From Phycisphaeraceae bacterium (GTDB lineage Bacteria > Planctomycetota > Phycisphaerae > Phycisphaerales > UBA1924): DNA of 64,000 bases. Positions 7,822-16,798 of this stretch are shown in pieces. Below the pieces are notes generated by a model. The model was not told where the DNA came from, did no database searches, and saw nothing but the letters and a program-made list of their open reading frames with translations. Within the stretch, counting starts at the first letter, position 1, and the number at the start of each line of letters is the position of its first letter. Where the stretch lies: contig JAHBXK010000002.1 in the NCBI GenBank assembly GCA_019636535.1, positions 62,001 through 126,000 on the forward strand, read 5' to 3'. The position numbers and the translations under genes are program-made.

Positions 7822-8071
7822 AAGCTGGTAGTGTCGGCCCGCAGCGTGCCCGACAGACGCCCCGTTCGCACGTGGTTCGCGCCAGGCGTAGCCGGCTGGC
7901 CGGACCGGTGTTTTCGCGGTCCGGGCCGATCATCCCGGCCTTTCCTGCGAACCAAAGTCAGCCCGCTCGCGTTTGATGCGAATGCGTGCATGTCGTGCCG
8001 CGTGGGAGTGGGGGAAGCATGAGAGGGGCGCGGGTGGTGTTTGCGTTTGTTGCCCGACACCGGAGCAGTGC

Positions 8072-9037
8072 ATGACCGGCGAAACCTCGCGACGATTCGT
8101 GCAGACAGCCCGGTTATTCGGAGTGCTGGTCGCGTCCGTGGCGATTCTGCTCGGATCTTGCACTGCGGATGCGCCGCTCGGCGACAGTTCTGTTGCTGCC
8201 TCCGGATCGGTGCACGGCTCGGTCAAGTCGTCCGGCACTCGGCCGGTTGTTTCCTCCGCTCCGACAGCGGCTTCCGCGCAGGCGGTCGATGCGCCAGCAG
8301 ATGCGGTCGAGCGTTTGCCGACGTATCTGGTGATTTCTCCGTGGGGACGATCAGGCACAGCGCTCCGGGTGACAGACACACTCTTTCTGACCGCGCGGCA
8401 CGTGCTTCCACGCCGTGGCGAGTGGATCGAGATTGGTCGCGATGGGAAGCGGTTTCGATTTGAGCGCGTGGCGCAGGGTGAGCAAGAGGGCGTTGTTGGC
8501 GATTGGGCGCTGATCCGTGTGCCCGATGCTCCATCGTCGCTGGGAGCCCTCACCGATCACCCGGTCCTCAGCGGTTCGTTCGTCCGTCCGGGTCGGGAAG
8601 TGTTCCTTTCGGGCTACTGGCAGGGTCCGGGCCGGTGGACTCGCATGTCGCGGATGCGGTCGGTGCCGATCACCACGGTCGCCGGACCGACGCTCGAAAT
8701 GGCCGACAGCGAGAAGTTCCCGCGCCGGCATCTTCTTTTCGTGGAGGTGGCACCGACATCCGGCGCGCAGGAAGTCGTCCGTGAAGCTGACCGCGCCCGC
8801 GAGCGAACCGTTGACGTGGCCGACGTCTACAGCGGTATGTCGGGTGGCCCAGCAGTGGTATGGGACTCGCGCGAGGCTCGTGCGGTGGTTGTCGGTGTGT
8901 ACGTCGGCGGCGGCGAGTACGAGCGAGTGTTCGTTCCGGCCGGCGCGGGCGCAAGCGGCCGAGCCCAGATCGTCCGTCGAATCCCGGCGGAAGTGATGGA
9001 CGCGATCAAGGCCGAAACGGCCGCGGCGATCAAGTAA
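8072..9037 (+). CDS. Trypsin-like serine protease lipoprotein
   Basis: The protein has 321 residues. Residues 10-30 form a lipoprotein signal with lipobox Leu-Leu-Gly-Ser-Cys30. A Ser/Ala-rich linker reaches residue ~80. The trypsin-like fold follows, with all three triad residues visible: His110 in Thr-Ala-Arg-His-Val, Asp144 in Gly-Asp-Trp-Ala-Leu, and Ser257 in Gly-Met-Ser-Gly-Gly-Pro. No PDZ domain is present, so it is not a full DegP/HtrA. It should sit on the outer face of a membrane and cleave envelope or secreted proteins; the substrate is unknown. The start is the ATG that places a proper signal peptide first. Downstream is a convergent carbonic-anhydrase-like gene. Confidence 0.8.
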   Translation: MTGETSRRFVQTARLFGVLVASVAILLGSCTADAPLGDSSVAASGSVHGSVKSSGTRPVVSSAPTAASAQAVDAPADAVERLPTYLVISPWGRSGTALRVTDTLFLTARHVLPRRGEWIEIGRDGKRFRFERVAQGEQEGVVGDWALIRVPDAPSSLGALTDHPVLSGSFVRPGREVFLSGYWQGPGRWTRMSRMRSVPITTVAGPTLEMADSEKFPRRHLLFVEVAPTSGAQEVVREADRARERTVDVADVYSGMSGGPAVVWDSREARAVVVGVYVGGGEYERVFVPAGAGASGRAQIVRRIPAEVMDAIKAETAAAIK

Positions 9038-9050
9038 TCGGGATTGCCGC

Positions 9051-9521
9051 CTACACCCGCACCTGCTCGAACCGGATCACCGGGCCGGCTCCGCTCTGCT
9101 CATCGTGCACAAGCCTGGCGAAGAACGCGTCGATGCGTTCGAGCCCCGTAACGCGATGCACGAACGCCGCCGCGCGGACCAGGTCGGCCATTTGCACCAG
9201 TTCCAGCCGCGGCTCCGTGAGTTTCATCCGGGTTCCGTAGAACGCGCAGGACTGGTGGGCGATCAGCACGATGCGCTGCAGCCCGTGGACCTTGACGAGG
9301 AACTCGAGTTCGTCCACCACGCCCTGCTCCTCCAGGTGGGCTTCCGGGTGGCCGGCCAGACACGCCGGACCGCCGGGGAGCGCCACACGGTCGTACCGGG
9401 GCAGTCCCAGCGCGTTCTGCAGGAAGTCATCGAAGTGCTCGCCGACGCGACCGTCGGAGCAATAGACCGCGGCGGCTCGGATTCGGTCGGCGTCGTATGG
9501 CAGGCGCGAGTCGTAGGGCAT
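9051..9521 (-). CDS. Beta-carbonic-anhydrase-like zinc protein
   Basis: The protein has 156 residues from the ATG at 9521; a GTG at 9578 would overlap the end of ffh. The beta-carbonic anhydrase motifs are visible: Cys21-x-Asp23-x-Arg25 and His89-x-x-Cys92, which in the family bind zinc and form the Asp-Arg dyad. At 156 residues it is shorter than typical beta enzymes (180-220), mainly at the N-terminus, so it may be a minimal hydrolase or a related zinc protein rather than a proven CO2 hydratase. It lies just downstream of ffh on the same strand, with a GGACAG Shine-Dalgarno candidate. Confidence 0.65.
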   Translation of the reverse strand: MPYDSRLPYDADRIRAAAVYCSDGRVGEHFDDFLQNALGLPRYDRVALPGGPACLAGHPEAHLEEQGVVDELEFLVKVHGLQRIVLIAHQSCAFYGTRMKLTEPRLELVQMADLVRAAAFVHRVTGLERIDAFFARLVHDEQSGAGPVIRFEQVRV

Positions 9522-9574
9522 CTCTGTCCAGCATACACGCTCTCGCTCCGGCTTCGCCAGCCCCTCTCGGAGGC

Positions 9575-11143
9575 TCACTTTCGCTTCTTGAACTTGCTCT
9601 TGATGCTGGGCGTGTAACTTGACCCTTTCTTGCCGAACCCTCCCATGCCGCCGAGGCCCGCGCCGGCGCCGGCGCCCATGGCGCGGACGGCGTCGACCTG
9701 TGCCTTGGAACTCATCGAGCCCATCTGCTTGAACAGTTTGCTCACCGCCGCGAATTGCTTGGCGAGTTGGCCCACTTCGTTCTGGCTGGTGCCCGAACCC
9801 GAGGCGATGCGTTTGCGACGCGAGTTGTCCAGCACGTCGGGGGTCTTGCGCTCCTCGCGGTTCATCGAGTTCACGATCGCCTCGATGCGGTCGAGTTGCT
9901 TGTCCTCGACGTGGACGTCCTTGAGCGCAGCGCCGATTCCCGGCAGAAGCCCGAGCAACTGCTTCAGCGGGCCCATGCGGCGTATCGTCCGCAATTGCTT
10001 AAGGAAGTCGTCCATCGTCATCTCGCCCTTGGCGAGTTTGGCCTGCAGCGCTTCGGCCTCCTCTTCGCTCACTTCGTGCCGCGCCTTCTCGACAAGGCTG
10101 AGTACGTCGCCCATGCCCAGGATGCGACTGGCGATGCGTGATGGGTGGAACTCCTCGAGCGCGCCGAGTTTCTCGCCCACACCGATGAACTTGATCGGAG
10201 CGCCGGTCACGTGTTTGACGCTGATGGCCGCGCCGCCGCGCGTGTCGGAATCGAACTTGGTGAGAATGATCCCGTCAACTTCGAGTCTTTCGTGGAACGC
10301 TTTGGCGCTGTTCACGGCGTCCTGGCCGGTCATCGCGTCGACGATCAGGAAGATCTGGTGCGGCCTGAGGGTCTTGTTGACCTGGTTCAACTCCTCCATC
10401 AGCGCGTCGTTGACGTGCAGCCGGCCCGCGGTGTCGAGGATCACCGTGTCGATTCCCTGCTTGCGTGCCTCTTCGACTCCGCGACGGCAGACCTGCACCG
10501 CCACGCCCACGGCCTTGCCGTATTCGGCGGTCTTGTCCGGCTCGGCGTGCACGAGCACCTTCGCCGAGCCGAGCGTCTCATCCTGTGCGACCTGCGCCCC
10601 AACGGTCTGCAACTGCTCAACCGCCGCGGGACGCTGCAGGTCCGCCGCGACCAGCATGACCGAACGCCCGCGCTTCTTGAGATACGCCGCCAACTTGCCG
10701 CAGGTCGTCGTCTTTCCCGATCCCTGCAGGCCGCACATCATGATGACGGTGGGGCCTTGGTCCGAGGGCAGGTGCATGATGGGCGGGTGCTCGCCCGAGA
10801 GGCCAATGGGGAGCACCGGTCCCTGCCCCGCCCCCGTGCTCGCGGCCATGTCTTCGGCCTGCTTCCACGCGCCGGGATCGCCGCCGAGGAACTCGACCAG
10901 CCGGTCGTAGACAACGCCGATCATCTCCTGCCCCGGCTTGAGGCTCTTGGTCACCTCGCGGCCGAGCGCTTCCTGCACCACGCTGTCGCAGAACTTCTCG
11001 ACGACCTCGTAGTGAACGTCGGCTTCGAGCAGCGCCGTCCGCACGTCCTGCATCGCCTCGCGGACGTTGGACTCGCTGATCGACGATTGCCCGCTGAGTT
11101 TGCGGAAGACGGAATTGAAGGAGTCGGAAAGTCGCTCGAACAT
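9575..11143 (-). CDS. ffh: Signal recognition particle protein Ffh
   Basis: The protein has 522 residues. The N domain is followed by the GTPase G domain with P-loop Gly-Leu-Gln-Gly-Ser-Gly-Lys-Thr-Thr, Asp-Thr-Ala-Gly-Arg and Thr-Lys-Phe-Asp motifs, then the M domain. The C-terminal ~40 residues are rich in Gly and Met and end in a Lys/Arg cluster. It binds signal sequences with the 4.5S RNA and docks with FtsY for co-translational membrane insertion. An ~20-residue low-complexity insertion lies between the N and G domains around the Ala-Gly-Gln-Gly-Pro stretch. The start is the ATG of Met-Phe-Glu-Arg-Leu, as usual for the family, with GGGAGA upstream. Confidence 0.97.
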   Translation of the reverse strand: MFERLSDSFNSVFRKLSGQSSISESNVREAMQDVRTALLEADVHYEVVEKFCDSVVQEALGREVTKSLKPGQEMIGVVYDRLVEFLGGDPGAWKQAEDMAASTGAGQGPVLPIGLSGEHPPIMHLPSDQGPTVIMMCGLQGSGKTTTCGKLAAYLKKRGRSVMLVAADLQRPAAVEQLQTVGAQVAQDETLGSAKVLVHAEPDKTAEYGKAVGVAVQVCRRGVEEARKQGIDTVILDTAGRLHVNDALMEELNQVNKTLRPHQIFLIVDAMTGQDAVNSAKAFHERLEVDGIILTKFDSDTRGGAAISVKHVTGAPIKFIGVGEKLGALEEFHPSRIASRILGMGDVLSLVEKARHEVSEEEAEALQAKLAKGEMTMDDFLKQLRTIRRMGPLKQLLGLLPGIGAALKDVHVEDKQLDRIEAIVNSMNREERKTPDVLDNSRRKRIASGSGTSQNEVGQLAKQFAAVSKLFKQMGSMSSKAQVDAVRAMGAGAGAGLGGMGGFGKKGSSYTPSIKSKFKKRK

Positions 11144-11273
11144 GGCGCAGGATCTCCCACGCACGCGCGGCGGGACACGCCCGGATTGAGCGCAACGACC
11201 ATCGCCACGTGCGAACCAACGGACCCTGGTTCAGGGCTTGACCGGGTCAAGCGTAGCACGATCACCCGATCGA

Positions 11274-11726
11274 TCACTCGGTCTTGAAGGGCGTCGGCCG
11301 TCCGTCGGGGTCGACGCAGACGAGCGTGATGCTCGCCTCGGTCACGGCAATCGCGTCCTGTGCCTGCTCACGTTCGACCTCCACCTCGACTCGGACTGTC
11401 ACGCTGGTCGTGCCGACCCGCGTGGTCGTGGCGTAGAGCGCCACGACGTCGCCCAATTGCACCGGTTTCTTGAACTCGACACGGTCCAGCGCCACCGTCA
11501 CCCACTTGGTCCCCGGCGGATGGCCGTGCCGCCGCGCTTCAACGAATCCGGCCTGATCGATGTATGAAAGGATCACGCCACCGAAGATCGTTCCGTACGG
11601 GTTGGTGTCGCGCGGCATCGTGACCACGCGCAGAGCCAGCCGGCGCGGTGACGTGGTATCAGGGTTCGTCTGAGCGTTGCGGCCACGAGCGGGATCTGGG
11701 GCTGAGGAGGGTGTCGGCGAGGCCAT
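11274..11726 (-). CDS. Acyl-CoA thioesterase, hotdog fold (YciA/BFIT type)
   Basis: The protein has 150 residues. After ~30 residues of low-complexity N-terminus, the hotdog domain is recognisable by Asn-Pro-Tyr-Gly-Thr-Ile-Phe-Gly-Gly-Val with the helix Ile-Asp-Gln-Ala-Gly, followed by Asp-Arg-Val-Glu-Phe and the Gly-Asp-Val-Val strand. These are typical of hexameric acyl-CoA hydrolases that release CoA from medium or long acyl chains. Substrate preference cannot be read from the sequence. The start is the ATG at 11726; codons before it look non-coding. It is divergent from the DinB-family gene. Confidence 0.85.
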   Translation of the reverse strand: MASPTPSSAPDPARGRNAQTNPDTTSPRRLALRVVTMPRDTNPYGTIFGGVILSYIDQAGFVEARRHGHPPGTKWVTVALDRVEFKKPVQLGDVVALYATTTRVGTTSVTVRVEVEVEREQAQDAIAVTEASITLVCVDPDGRPTPFKTE

Positions 11727-11826
11727 GACCGAGCGTAGACGGCGCGCATCGTGCGAGTTCGTATGAGTTACGGAGGAGCGTTCTTGAACGCCGCGGCTGT
11801 GGGTGAGCCCCCGCCTACCTTCCCCC

Positions 11827-12381
11827 ATGCCAATCGATACGCTCTTCGAGCAGATCACCGGGCTCTCACACGCCGAACTCATCGACCGTTATGCGATGGG
11901 TGTCGAGCGGTTCGATGCACGCGTGCTCAAACTCGACGACGCCGCTCTTGACACGGCGTTCCTGACGGGCACGGAAGTCACCATGCCCGACGGCACACGC
12001 GGCCCGCTGGGCATCTGGCCGGTTCGCGTGTTGCTCGGACACCTGGCGGATGCCGAGATCGTGCTGGTGCACCGCATGCGCCGGGTCGTTGCCGAGGATC
12101 GCCCCGTGCTTGCCTACTGGGACGAGAACGCGTTTATCGATGCGGGGCTGTATGCCGGGCCGGGCCGACCGATCGCCGCCTTCGTTGCGACCGTTCACAC
12201 CCTTCGCAAGTGGACAACCGAGTGGTTGCGTACGCTGAGCGATCAGCAGTGGGCACGCATCGGTTTGCACACGCAGAACGGCGAGCAGTCGGTCCGCACG
12301 ATCGCCAACTACGCGACATGGCACCTCGAACACCACGCGATCTACCTGAATCGAAAGGTCGAGCGGTTGTCGAAGTCCTAA
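11827..12381 (+). CDS. DinB-family four-helix protein
   Basis: The protein has 184 residues. The fold is indicated by the early helix with Arg-Val-Leu-Leu-Gly-His-Leu-Ala-Asp-Ala-Glu and a late helix with Trp-His-Leu-Glu-His-His, which give the three metal-binding His expected of the DinB/YfiT superfamily. Members are putative metal-dependent hydrolases or thiol-handling enzymes; no specific reaction can be assigned. The start is the ATG at 11827, giving the normal N-terminus. A GC-rich hairpin follows before nadB on the same strand. Confidence 0.8.
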   Translation: MPIDTLFEQITGLSHAELIDRYAMGVERFDARVLKLDDAALDTAFLTGTEVTMPDGTRGPLGIWPVRVLLGHLADAEIVLVHRMRRVVAEDRPVLAYWDENAFIDAGLYAGPGRPIAAFVATVHTLRKWTTEWLRTLSDQQWARIGLHTQNGEQSVRTIANYATWHLEHHAIYLNRKVERLSKS

Positions 12382-12406
12382 ACAGTTGCCATTCGCCCGG
12401 CTCCGA

Positions 12407-12448
12407 CCCGTGCACGCCCCCGGCGGGGGCCGTCCCCTGCCGCACGGG
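12407..12448 (+). promoter_or_regulatory. Nested GC-rich hairpin between the DinB gene and nadB
   Basis: The outer 7-bp arms CCCGTGC (12407-12413) and GCACGGG (12442-12448) enclose an inner 6-bp stem (12416-12421 with 12425-12430, three-base loop). There is no T tract after it on the plus strand, so it is not a standard intrinsic terminator. It ends 23 bases before the nadB ATG and could affect nadB translation or 3' end formation of the upstream message. Confidence 0.35.
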
Positions 12449-12471
12449 TCTGCCCACTACCCTAGAACCGG

Positions 12472-14301
12472 ATGCACCCACTGTTCGATCAGCGCCGGTA
12501 CCTGATCCCGTTCCGGTCGAGTCTGCTCCCGCAGATCTTCACCGACGTGCTGGTCATCGGCACGGGCGTTGCGGGGCTTCGCGCGGCGATCGCCGCGGGC
12601 GAGCGCAGCGCGGACGTGATCGTGCTCTCCAAGGCGGTCGATGCCGAGACCGAGTCGAGCACAGCATGGGCCCAGGGTGGGATCGCGGCGGTCATCGATC
12701 CGGCCGACTCGATCGACAGCCACGTTCACGACACGTTGGAGGCCGGGGCCGGGCTCTGCGACGGACCGGTCGTTCGCCGGGTGATCGAGGGTGGACCCGG
12801 AGCGATGCGCGAGTTGCTCGACTGGGGCATGCGGTTCGATCTCAGGCAGCGTCAAGAGCCCGTCGCGGGTCGGGTGGACAGTGGGGGGGCACGCGGGCAT
12901 GGAGGCAACGGCACGCACCACCGTCCGACGCTTGCCGACGTGGCGCTCGGCCAGGAAGGTGCGCACGCGCGGGCCAGAATCCTGCACGCCGATGGTGACG
13001 CCACCGGTCGGGAACTGGCCCGTTGTCTCACCGAACGTCTCGCGGGCCTATCGAGCGTTCGCCTCTTCGCCAACTGCTTCGCGCTCGACCTCATCACGCC
13101 GGGCAGCGAGCCCGGTTCACCCGTGATGGGCGCCATCACGCACCACCCGCGGTACGGCCTTCAGATGATCTGGGCCAAGAGCACGGTGCTGGCGACCGGC
13201 GGTGCGGGGCGAGTCTTCCGCGAGACCACCAACCCCAGCCCCGCAACGGCCGACGGCATCGCCATGGCGTACCGCGCGGGCGCGAGCGTGGCGGATCTGG
13301 CGTTCGTCCAGTTTCACCCGACCACGCTCTATCTTGCCGGCCGGCCGCGATCGCTCATCTCCGAGGCGGTGCGGGGTGAGGGTGCGTACCTGCTCGATCA
13401 GTCGGGCACCAGGTTTATGCTCGAAGAGCACCCAAAGGCCGAACTGGCCCCGCGCGACGTCGTGTCGCGGGCGATTCTGCGGCGACTGGCCACCCACGGC
13501 GGCACGCACGCGCTGCTCGACGTCCGGCACATCCGCGGGTTCTCCGAGCGATTCCCCGGCATCGCGGCGATGCTCCGCTCGTGCGACCTCGACCCCGCCA
13601 CGGATCTGATCCCCGTCAACCCCGCAGCGCACTACACCATCGGCGGCGTCGCGACGAGCGACGGTTCCTTGCCGGCCTCCGCGATCGACCGCGCTGGCGA
13701 GACCGATGTGCCCGGGTTGTTCGCGGTCGGCGAGTGCGCTTGCACGGGCCTGCACGGCGCGAACCGGCTCGCTTCGAACTCGCTGCTCGAAGGTCTCGTC
13801 ATGGGACGGGCGGTCGGCTTGGCGGCGGTGGAGCGGGCCGCCGGCAGGGGCTGCACTGGCGCAGCGCCCGCTTCACCCGTTTCCATCGTCTCCGACATTC
13901 GGCCGTCGGATCAGGGCGAACTCGACCTGCCAGACGTGCTCAGTTCGCTCCGCTCGGCCATGTGGCGCAACTGCGGTGTCGAGCGGTCCGGCGCGCGCCT
14001 CGCCGACGTTGCGGAGATGATCGATTTCTGGGCGCGTTACACGCTGGACAAGATCTTCGACTCCCCGCAAGGCTGGCAGGCACAGAACATGCTGCTCGCC
14101 GCCTCGCTCATGGCCCGCAGCGCGCTGTGGCGCGAGGAGTCGCGTGGCTGCCACCGTCGGGCCGATCACCCCGAGCCGCGCGAACCGCTCAGGGTGCACG
14201 ACCGCTGGCGACGGGGTCGCGGCGCGGTTGTGACGGCCTCGGTCGTCGGCGAACACGCATCGGCGGCATCGAATTCAGCCGTTACTGGAGTCGACGCTTG
14301 A
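12472..14301 (+). CDS. nadB: L-aspartate oxidase (quinolinate synthesis)
   Basis: The protein has 609 residues. The FAD-binding motif Gly-x-Gly-x-x-Gly lies at ~28-33 (Val-Ile-Gly-Thr-Gly-Val-Ala-Gly). Further marks are the Ser-Ser-x-Ala-Gln-Gly-Gly flavin segment, the Gly-Gly-His/Asn-rich loop near residue 145, a second Gly-Gly-Ala-Gly segment, and the family-specific Gly-Ala-Asn-Arg-Leu-Ala-Ser-Asn-Ser-Leu-Leu-Glu. The C-terminal helical domain is present. The enzyme oxidises L-aspartate to iminoaspartate for NadA, the first step of de novo NAD synthesis. nadA and nadC are not in the window. The stop codon overlaps the TTG start of the next lipoprotein gene, so the two are translationally coupled. 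Confidence 0.95.
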   Translation: MHPLFDQRRYLIPFRSSLLPQIFTDVLVIGTGVAGLRAAIAAGERSADVIVLSKAVDAETESSTAWAQGGIAAVIDPADSIDSHVHDTLEAGAGLCDGPVVRRVIEGGPGAMRELLDWGMRFDLRQRQEPVAGRVDSGGARGHGGNGTHHRPTLADVALGQEGAHARARILHADGDATGRELARCLTERLAGLSSVRLFANCFALDLITPGSEPGSPVMGAITHHPRYGLQMIWAKSTVLATGGAGRVFRETTNPSPATADGIAMAYRAGASVADLAFVQFHPTTLYLAGRPRSLISEAVRGEGAYLLDQSGTRFMLEEHPKAELAPRDVVSRAILRRLATHGGTHALLDVRHIRGFSERFPGIAAMLRSCDLDPATDLIPVNPAAHYTIGGVATSDGSLPASAIDRAGETDVPGLFAVGECACTGLHGANRLASNSLLEGLVMGRAVGLAAVERAAGRGCTGAAPASPVSIVSDIRPSDQGELDLPDVLSSLRSAMWRNCGVERSGARLADVAEMIDFWARYTLDKIFDSPQGWQAQNMLLAASLMARSALWREESRGCHRRADHPEPREPLRVHDRWRRGRGAVVTASVVGEHASAASNSAVTGVDA

Positions 14302-14960
14302 GCCCGTTCGTTCACATCTCCCGCAGAGCGCTCCGGCGCTTCAAGGACTGCGTGCTGCTCGCCGCATCGTTCGTCGTCGCCGCGTGCATGGTCGGGTGCA
14401 AGCCCGAGGAGCGAGTGACCAACTACAAGCCGTTCTTCACCGGAATCGAGGGAGCCCGCTTCGGTGGTCAGGGGCCCGTCGTTGCCGAATCCGATCGGGC
14501 TCCGCCCAATCTTCCGTGGGACCGTGGTGCGATCGATCTCTCTGAGGGCGCTGAGGCCGGCACGGGCAGCGGCCTGATCTTGCACAACCCCGACGGAAGC
14601 CGACGGCTCGTGCTCGCATCGCCGATGCACGTGATGCGCCTGCTCGAACGCCTGCTGGACGACCAGGAGGATCAGTTGATCATCGACCAACTGTTCAGCG
14701 AACGAACGCTGCAGGAGTTCGCGGGTTCGGGCAAGGGGCCGCAGCAGGCCGTGGAGTATCTCCGACAACATCGGCGCGACATCGCCGTGCTCTTCGCGCG
14801 AATGCCGCTCGCCGAGAACTCACCGACCGTCATCGTCGATCAGCCCGGCGATCGGGTCTGGGTCATCCGCTTGACCGGTCGACCCTCGGAGAATCTTCGC
14901 TTTACCCGGCTGTGGGTTCGGCTGGAGCGTGGCCGCTGGAAGTTCATGTGGGTGAATTGA
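14298..14960 (+). CDS. Lipoprotein of unknown function coupled to nadB
   Basis: The protein has 220 residues from a TTG start that overlaps the nadB stop (TTGA), with GGAG seven bases upstream. The N-terminal signal has a basic stretch, a hydrophobic core and a lipobox ending in Cys (Val-Val-Ala-Ala-Cys or Met-Val-Gly-Cys), so it is probably lipid-anchored. The mature part is acidic and helical in its middle (Leu-Leu-Glu-Arg-Leu-Leu-Asp-Asp), with a beta-rich C-terminal third containing several Trp and Arg. No known family is recognised. The link to nadB may be only transcriptional. Confidence 0.75.
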   Translation: MSPFVHISRRALRRFKDCVLLAASFVVAACMVGCKPEERVTNYKPFFTGIEGARFGGQGPVVAESDRAPPNLPWDRGAIDLSEGAEAGTGSGLILHNPDGSRRLVLASPMHVMRLLERLLDDQEDQLIIDQLFSERTLQEFAGSGKGPQQAVEYLRQHRRDIAVLFARMPLAENSPTVIVDQPGDRVWVIRLTGRPSENLRFTRLWVRLERGRWKFMWVN

Positions 14961-14991
14961 CAGCGTCTTTGCTCGGCTGAACACGCTGACG

Positions 14992-15642
14992 TTGCAGATT
15001 GCGAGTCCAACGCAGCCGCGAACGATCAGAACCGATGCAGTTGGCGGTTCGCCTTACTGGAGTCCGAAATTGCTCACGAACGAACAGATCCGATCCGAGT
15101 TCAACCTTGCGAGTCCGTACAACGACTACGTGCGAACCGCCAAGCCGAACGAACTAGCCAACTGGGCCGACTTCCATGGCCGCGTCCGGCTCACGCAGGC
15201 GCAGCGATCGCTCATCGCCGGGTTCGTTCGACGCGTCAACGTACTGGTGGTCTCCGGCACCTGGTGCGGAGACTGCGTGCAGCAATGCCCCATGCTCGAC
15301 CACATCGCCCGCGCAAACCCACAGCGAATCGACGTGCGGTTCATCGATCGTGACGAGCGCTCGGACTTCAGCGCTCGAGTCGCGATCTGCGGCGGCGTGC
15401 GGGTCCCGGCGGCGATCTTCATGAACGAGGACTTCGACTTCGTCTCGATTCTCGGCGACCGCACGCTCACGCGATATCGCGCCATGGCGTCGCGAAACCT
15501 CGGCCCGTCCTGCCCGCTTCCCGGCGCTCCCGTCCCGGCGGACGAGGTCGCGGGCACGTTGCAGGATTGGATCGACGAATTCGAACGCGTCCACTTGTTG
15601 CTGCGGCTCTCTCCCAAACTGCGCGGGCGTCACGGCGACTGA
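14992..15642 (+). CDS. Thioredoxin-like protein
   Basis: The protein has 216 residues from a TTG start; no better start is visible and the ribosome binding site is weak. A ~60-residue N-terminal extension precedes a thioredoxin fold. The redox motif is Trp91-Cys-Gly-Asp-Cys95, and the cis-Pro is Pro139 in Val-Arg-Val-Pro-Ala. There is no signal peptide, so it is likely cytosolic. This resembles the family of ~180-residue thioredoxin-like proteins with a WCGDC motif found in many bacteria; its partner is not evident. It follows the nadB-lipoprotein pair by 31 bases. Confidence 0.8.
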   Translation: MQIASPTQPRTIRTDAVGGSPYWSPKLLTNEQIRSEFNLASPYNDYVRTAKPNELANWADFHGRVRLTQAQRSLIAGFVRRVNVLVVSGTWCGDCVQQCPMLDHIARANPQRIDVRFIDRDERSDFSARVAICGGVRVPAAIFMNEDFDFVSILGDRTLTRYRAMASRNLGPSCPLPGAPVPADEVAGTLQDWIDEFERVHLLLRLSPKLRGRHGD

Positions 15643-15745
15643 GCGGGCGACAGCCGAAAGGCAATGACAAGGCGCATCTCGTTCTCTAGCAACAAGTTAT
15701 AGGTCCTCGCCGAGCATTCGATCCACGGTCGCAAGCGCGTTCGAT

Positions 15746-15773
15746 TTGCGTTCCCCTGTTCGTGGTGTACGAT
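15746..15773 (+). promoter_or_regulatory. Possible promoter for the PEP-CTERM-like gene
   Basis: TTGCGT (15746-15751) and TACGAT (15768-15773) are 16 bases apart, in the gap ~120 bases upstream of the secreted protein gene. The -35 hexamer and spacing are the same as the candidate found upstream of the lexA region. Evidence is by eye only. Confidence 0.3.
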
Positions 15774-15895
15774 GTTTGCGGCAGGAGATCGAGAGATAGC
15801 CCACCTGCCAGGGTTGCGCAAGCTTTTCGCCACGCCGTGTGCGCGTGGCGGTGTTGCCGTGCCCTTCGTCGGGCCTATCGATCTGGAGAGAGAGC

Positions 15896-16627
15896 ATGAA
15901 GTTGGTCACGCTTTCGGTTTTGGCGTTGATGGCCGCGGCGGGCGGCGCATCGGCGGCGATCACGACTTACACCGGCCCCATCTCGCAGAGCGATCATCGC
16001 ATCGTGATGGATCGCGCTGGGAATCTGCGCACGCAGCCCGTCGGCTTCGGCGATCGTGGCCCGGCGTTTGTTGACATCTACGACAATGTCAACACGACCG
16101 CATTGGCCGGCGTCTCGAATGCGGACCGCTTCACCGGCGATCTCCTGAACACGACCGGGACCGGCGCCATCCGCGAATTCGAGTTCTCGCTTCTGAACGC
16201 CGGCACAGCCGTCTGGACGCGCACGGACATCTCGATCATCTTCTTGGAGTCTGACGGGGTCGGTCCTTTCAACTTCCTCGGTCAACTCGACTTCGACAAT
16301 GTCCCCGTTGGACTCAACCCCGGCTTCTTCACCACGCTCGTGATCACAGACCCCGGTATCACGCTCACGCAGACGGAAGTGATCGCGGCGGTGCGTTTCA
16401 CCGATGTGCAGGGAATCACAGTGACCCAAACTGCACAGATTCGCGCAAACCCCGTCGTGGTTGGTTCGAGCGACGACACGTTTTTGGTTGCCGATCTGGG
16501 TTCTGGCTTGACGTTTGCGGGATTTCCTTCGAACAACAACGTGATGTACCGCATCGCCGTGCCGGCCCCCGGTGCGCTCGCCCTGGTCGGGCTTGGCGGT
16601 CTGGTGGCCATCCGCCGTCGGCGGTGA
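15896..16627 (+). CDS. Secreted protein with PEP-CTERM-like sorting tail
   Basis: The protein has 243 residues. A signal peptide spans residues 1-20 (Lys, then a Leu/Ala core ending Ala-Ser-Ala-Ala). The middle is a beta-rich, Thr/Asn/Asp-rich domain with no recognised enzyme motif. The C-terminus carries Val-Pro-Ala-Pro-Gly, a hydrophobic Leu/Val/Gly stretch and four terminal Arg, the arrangement of PEP-CTERM-type sorting signals common in Phycisphaerae. It is probably processed by an exosortase-like system and exported to the surface. The start is firm: GGAGAG lies just upstream of the ATG. A strong intrinsic terminator follows. Confidence 0.85.
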   Translation: MKLVTLSVLALMAAAGGASAAITTYTGPISQSDHRIVMDRAGNLRTQPVGFGDRGPAFVDIYDNVNTTALAGVSNADRFTGDLLNTTGTGAIREFEFSLLNAGTAVWTRTDISIIFLESDGVGPFNFLGQLDFDNVPVGLNPGFFTTLVITDPGITLTQTEVIAAVRFTDVQGITVTQTAQIRANPVVVGSSDDTFLVADLGSGLTFAGFPSNNNVMYRIAVPAPGALALVGLGGLVAIRRRR

Positions 16628-16698
16628 TCTCCGTTTGCGCGGGACTTCTCCGCGCACCATTCTTTGATCGATAAGGCTCCCCTCAGCCTTCTCTCGGC

Positions 16699-16734
16699 CC
16701 CTGGCGCCCGTGCGTCGGGGGCTTTGTTCTTTGG
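16699..16734 (+). terminator. Intrinsic terminator of the PEP-CTERM-like gene
   Basis: The GCCCC arm (16699-16703) pairs with GGGGC (16720-16724) and is followed by TTTGTTCTTT. It lies ~70 bases after the stop codon. Confidence 0.7.
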
Positions 16735-16798
16735 TAATGTCCAAAGCACTCCCGGTGAGTCCGAGCGCGCGATGGCTCTCCGATCGTTCTGATCGAAG

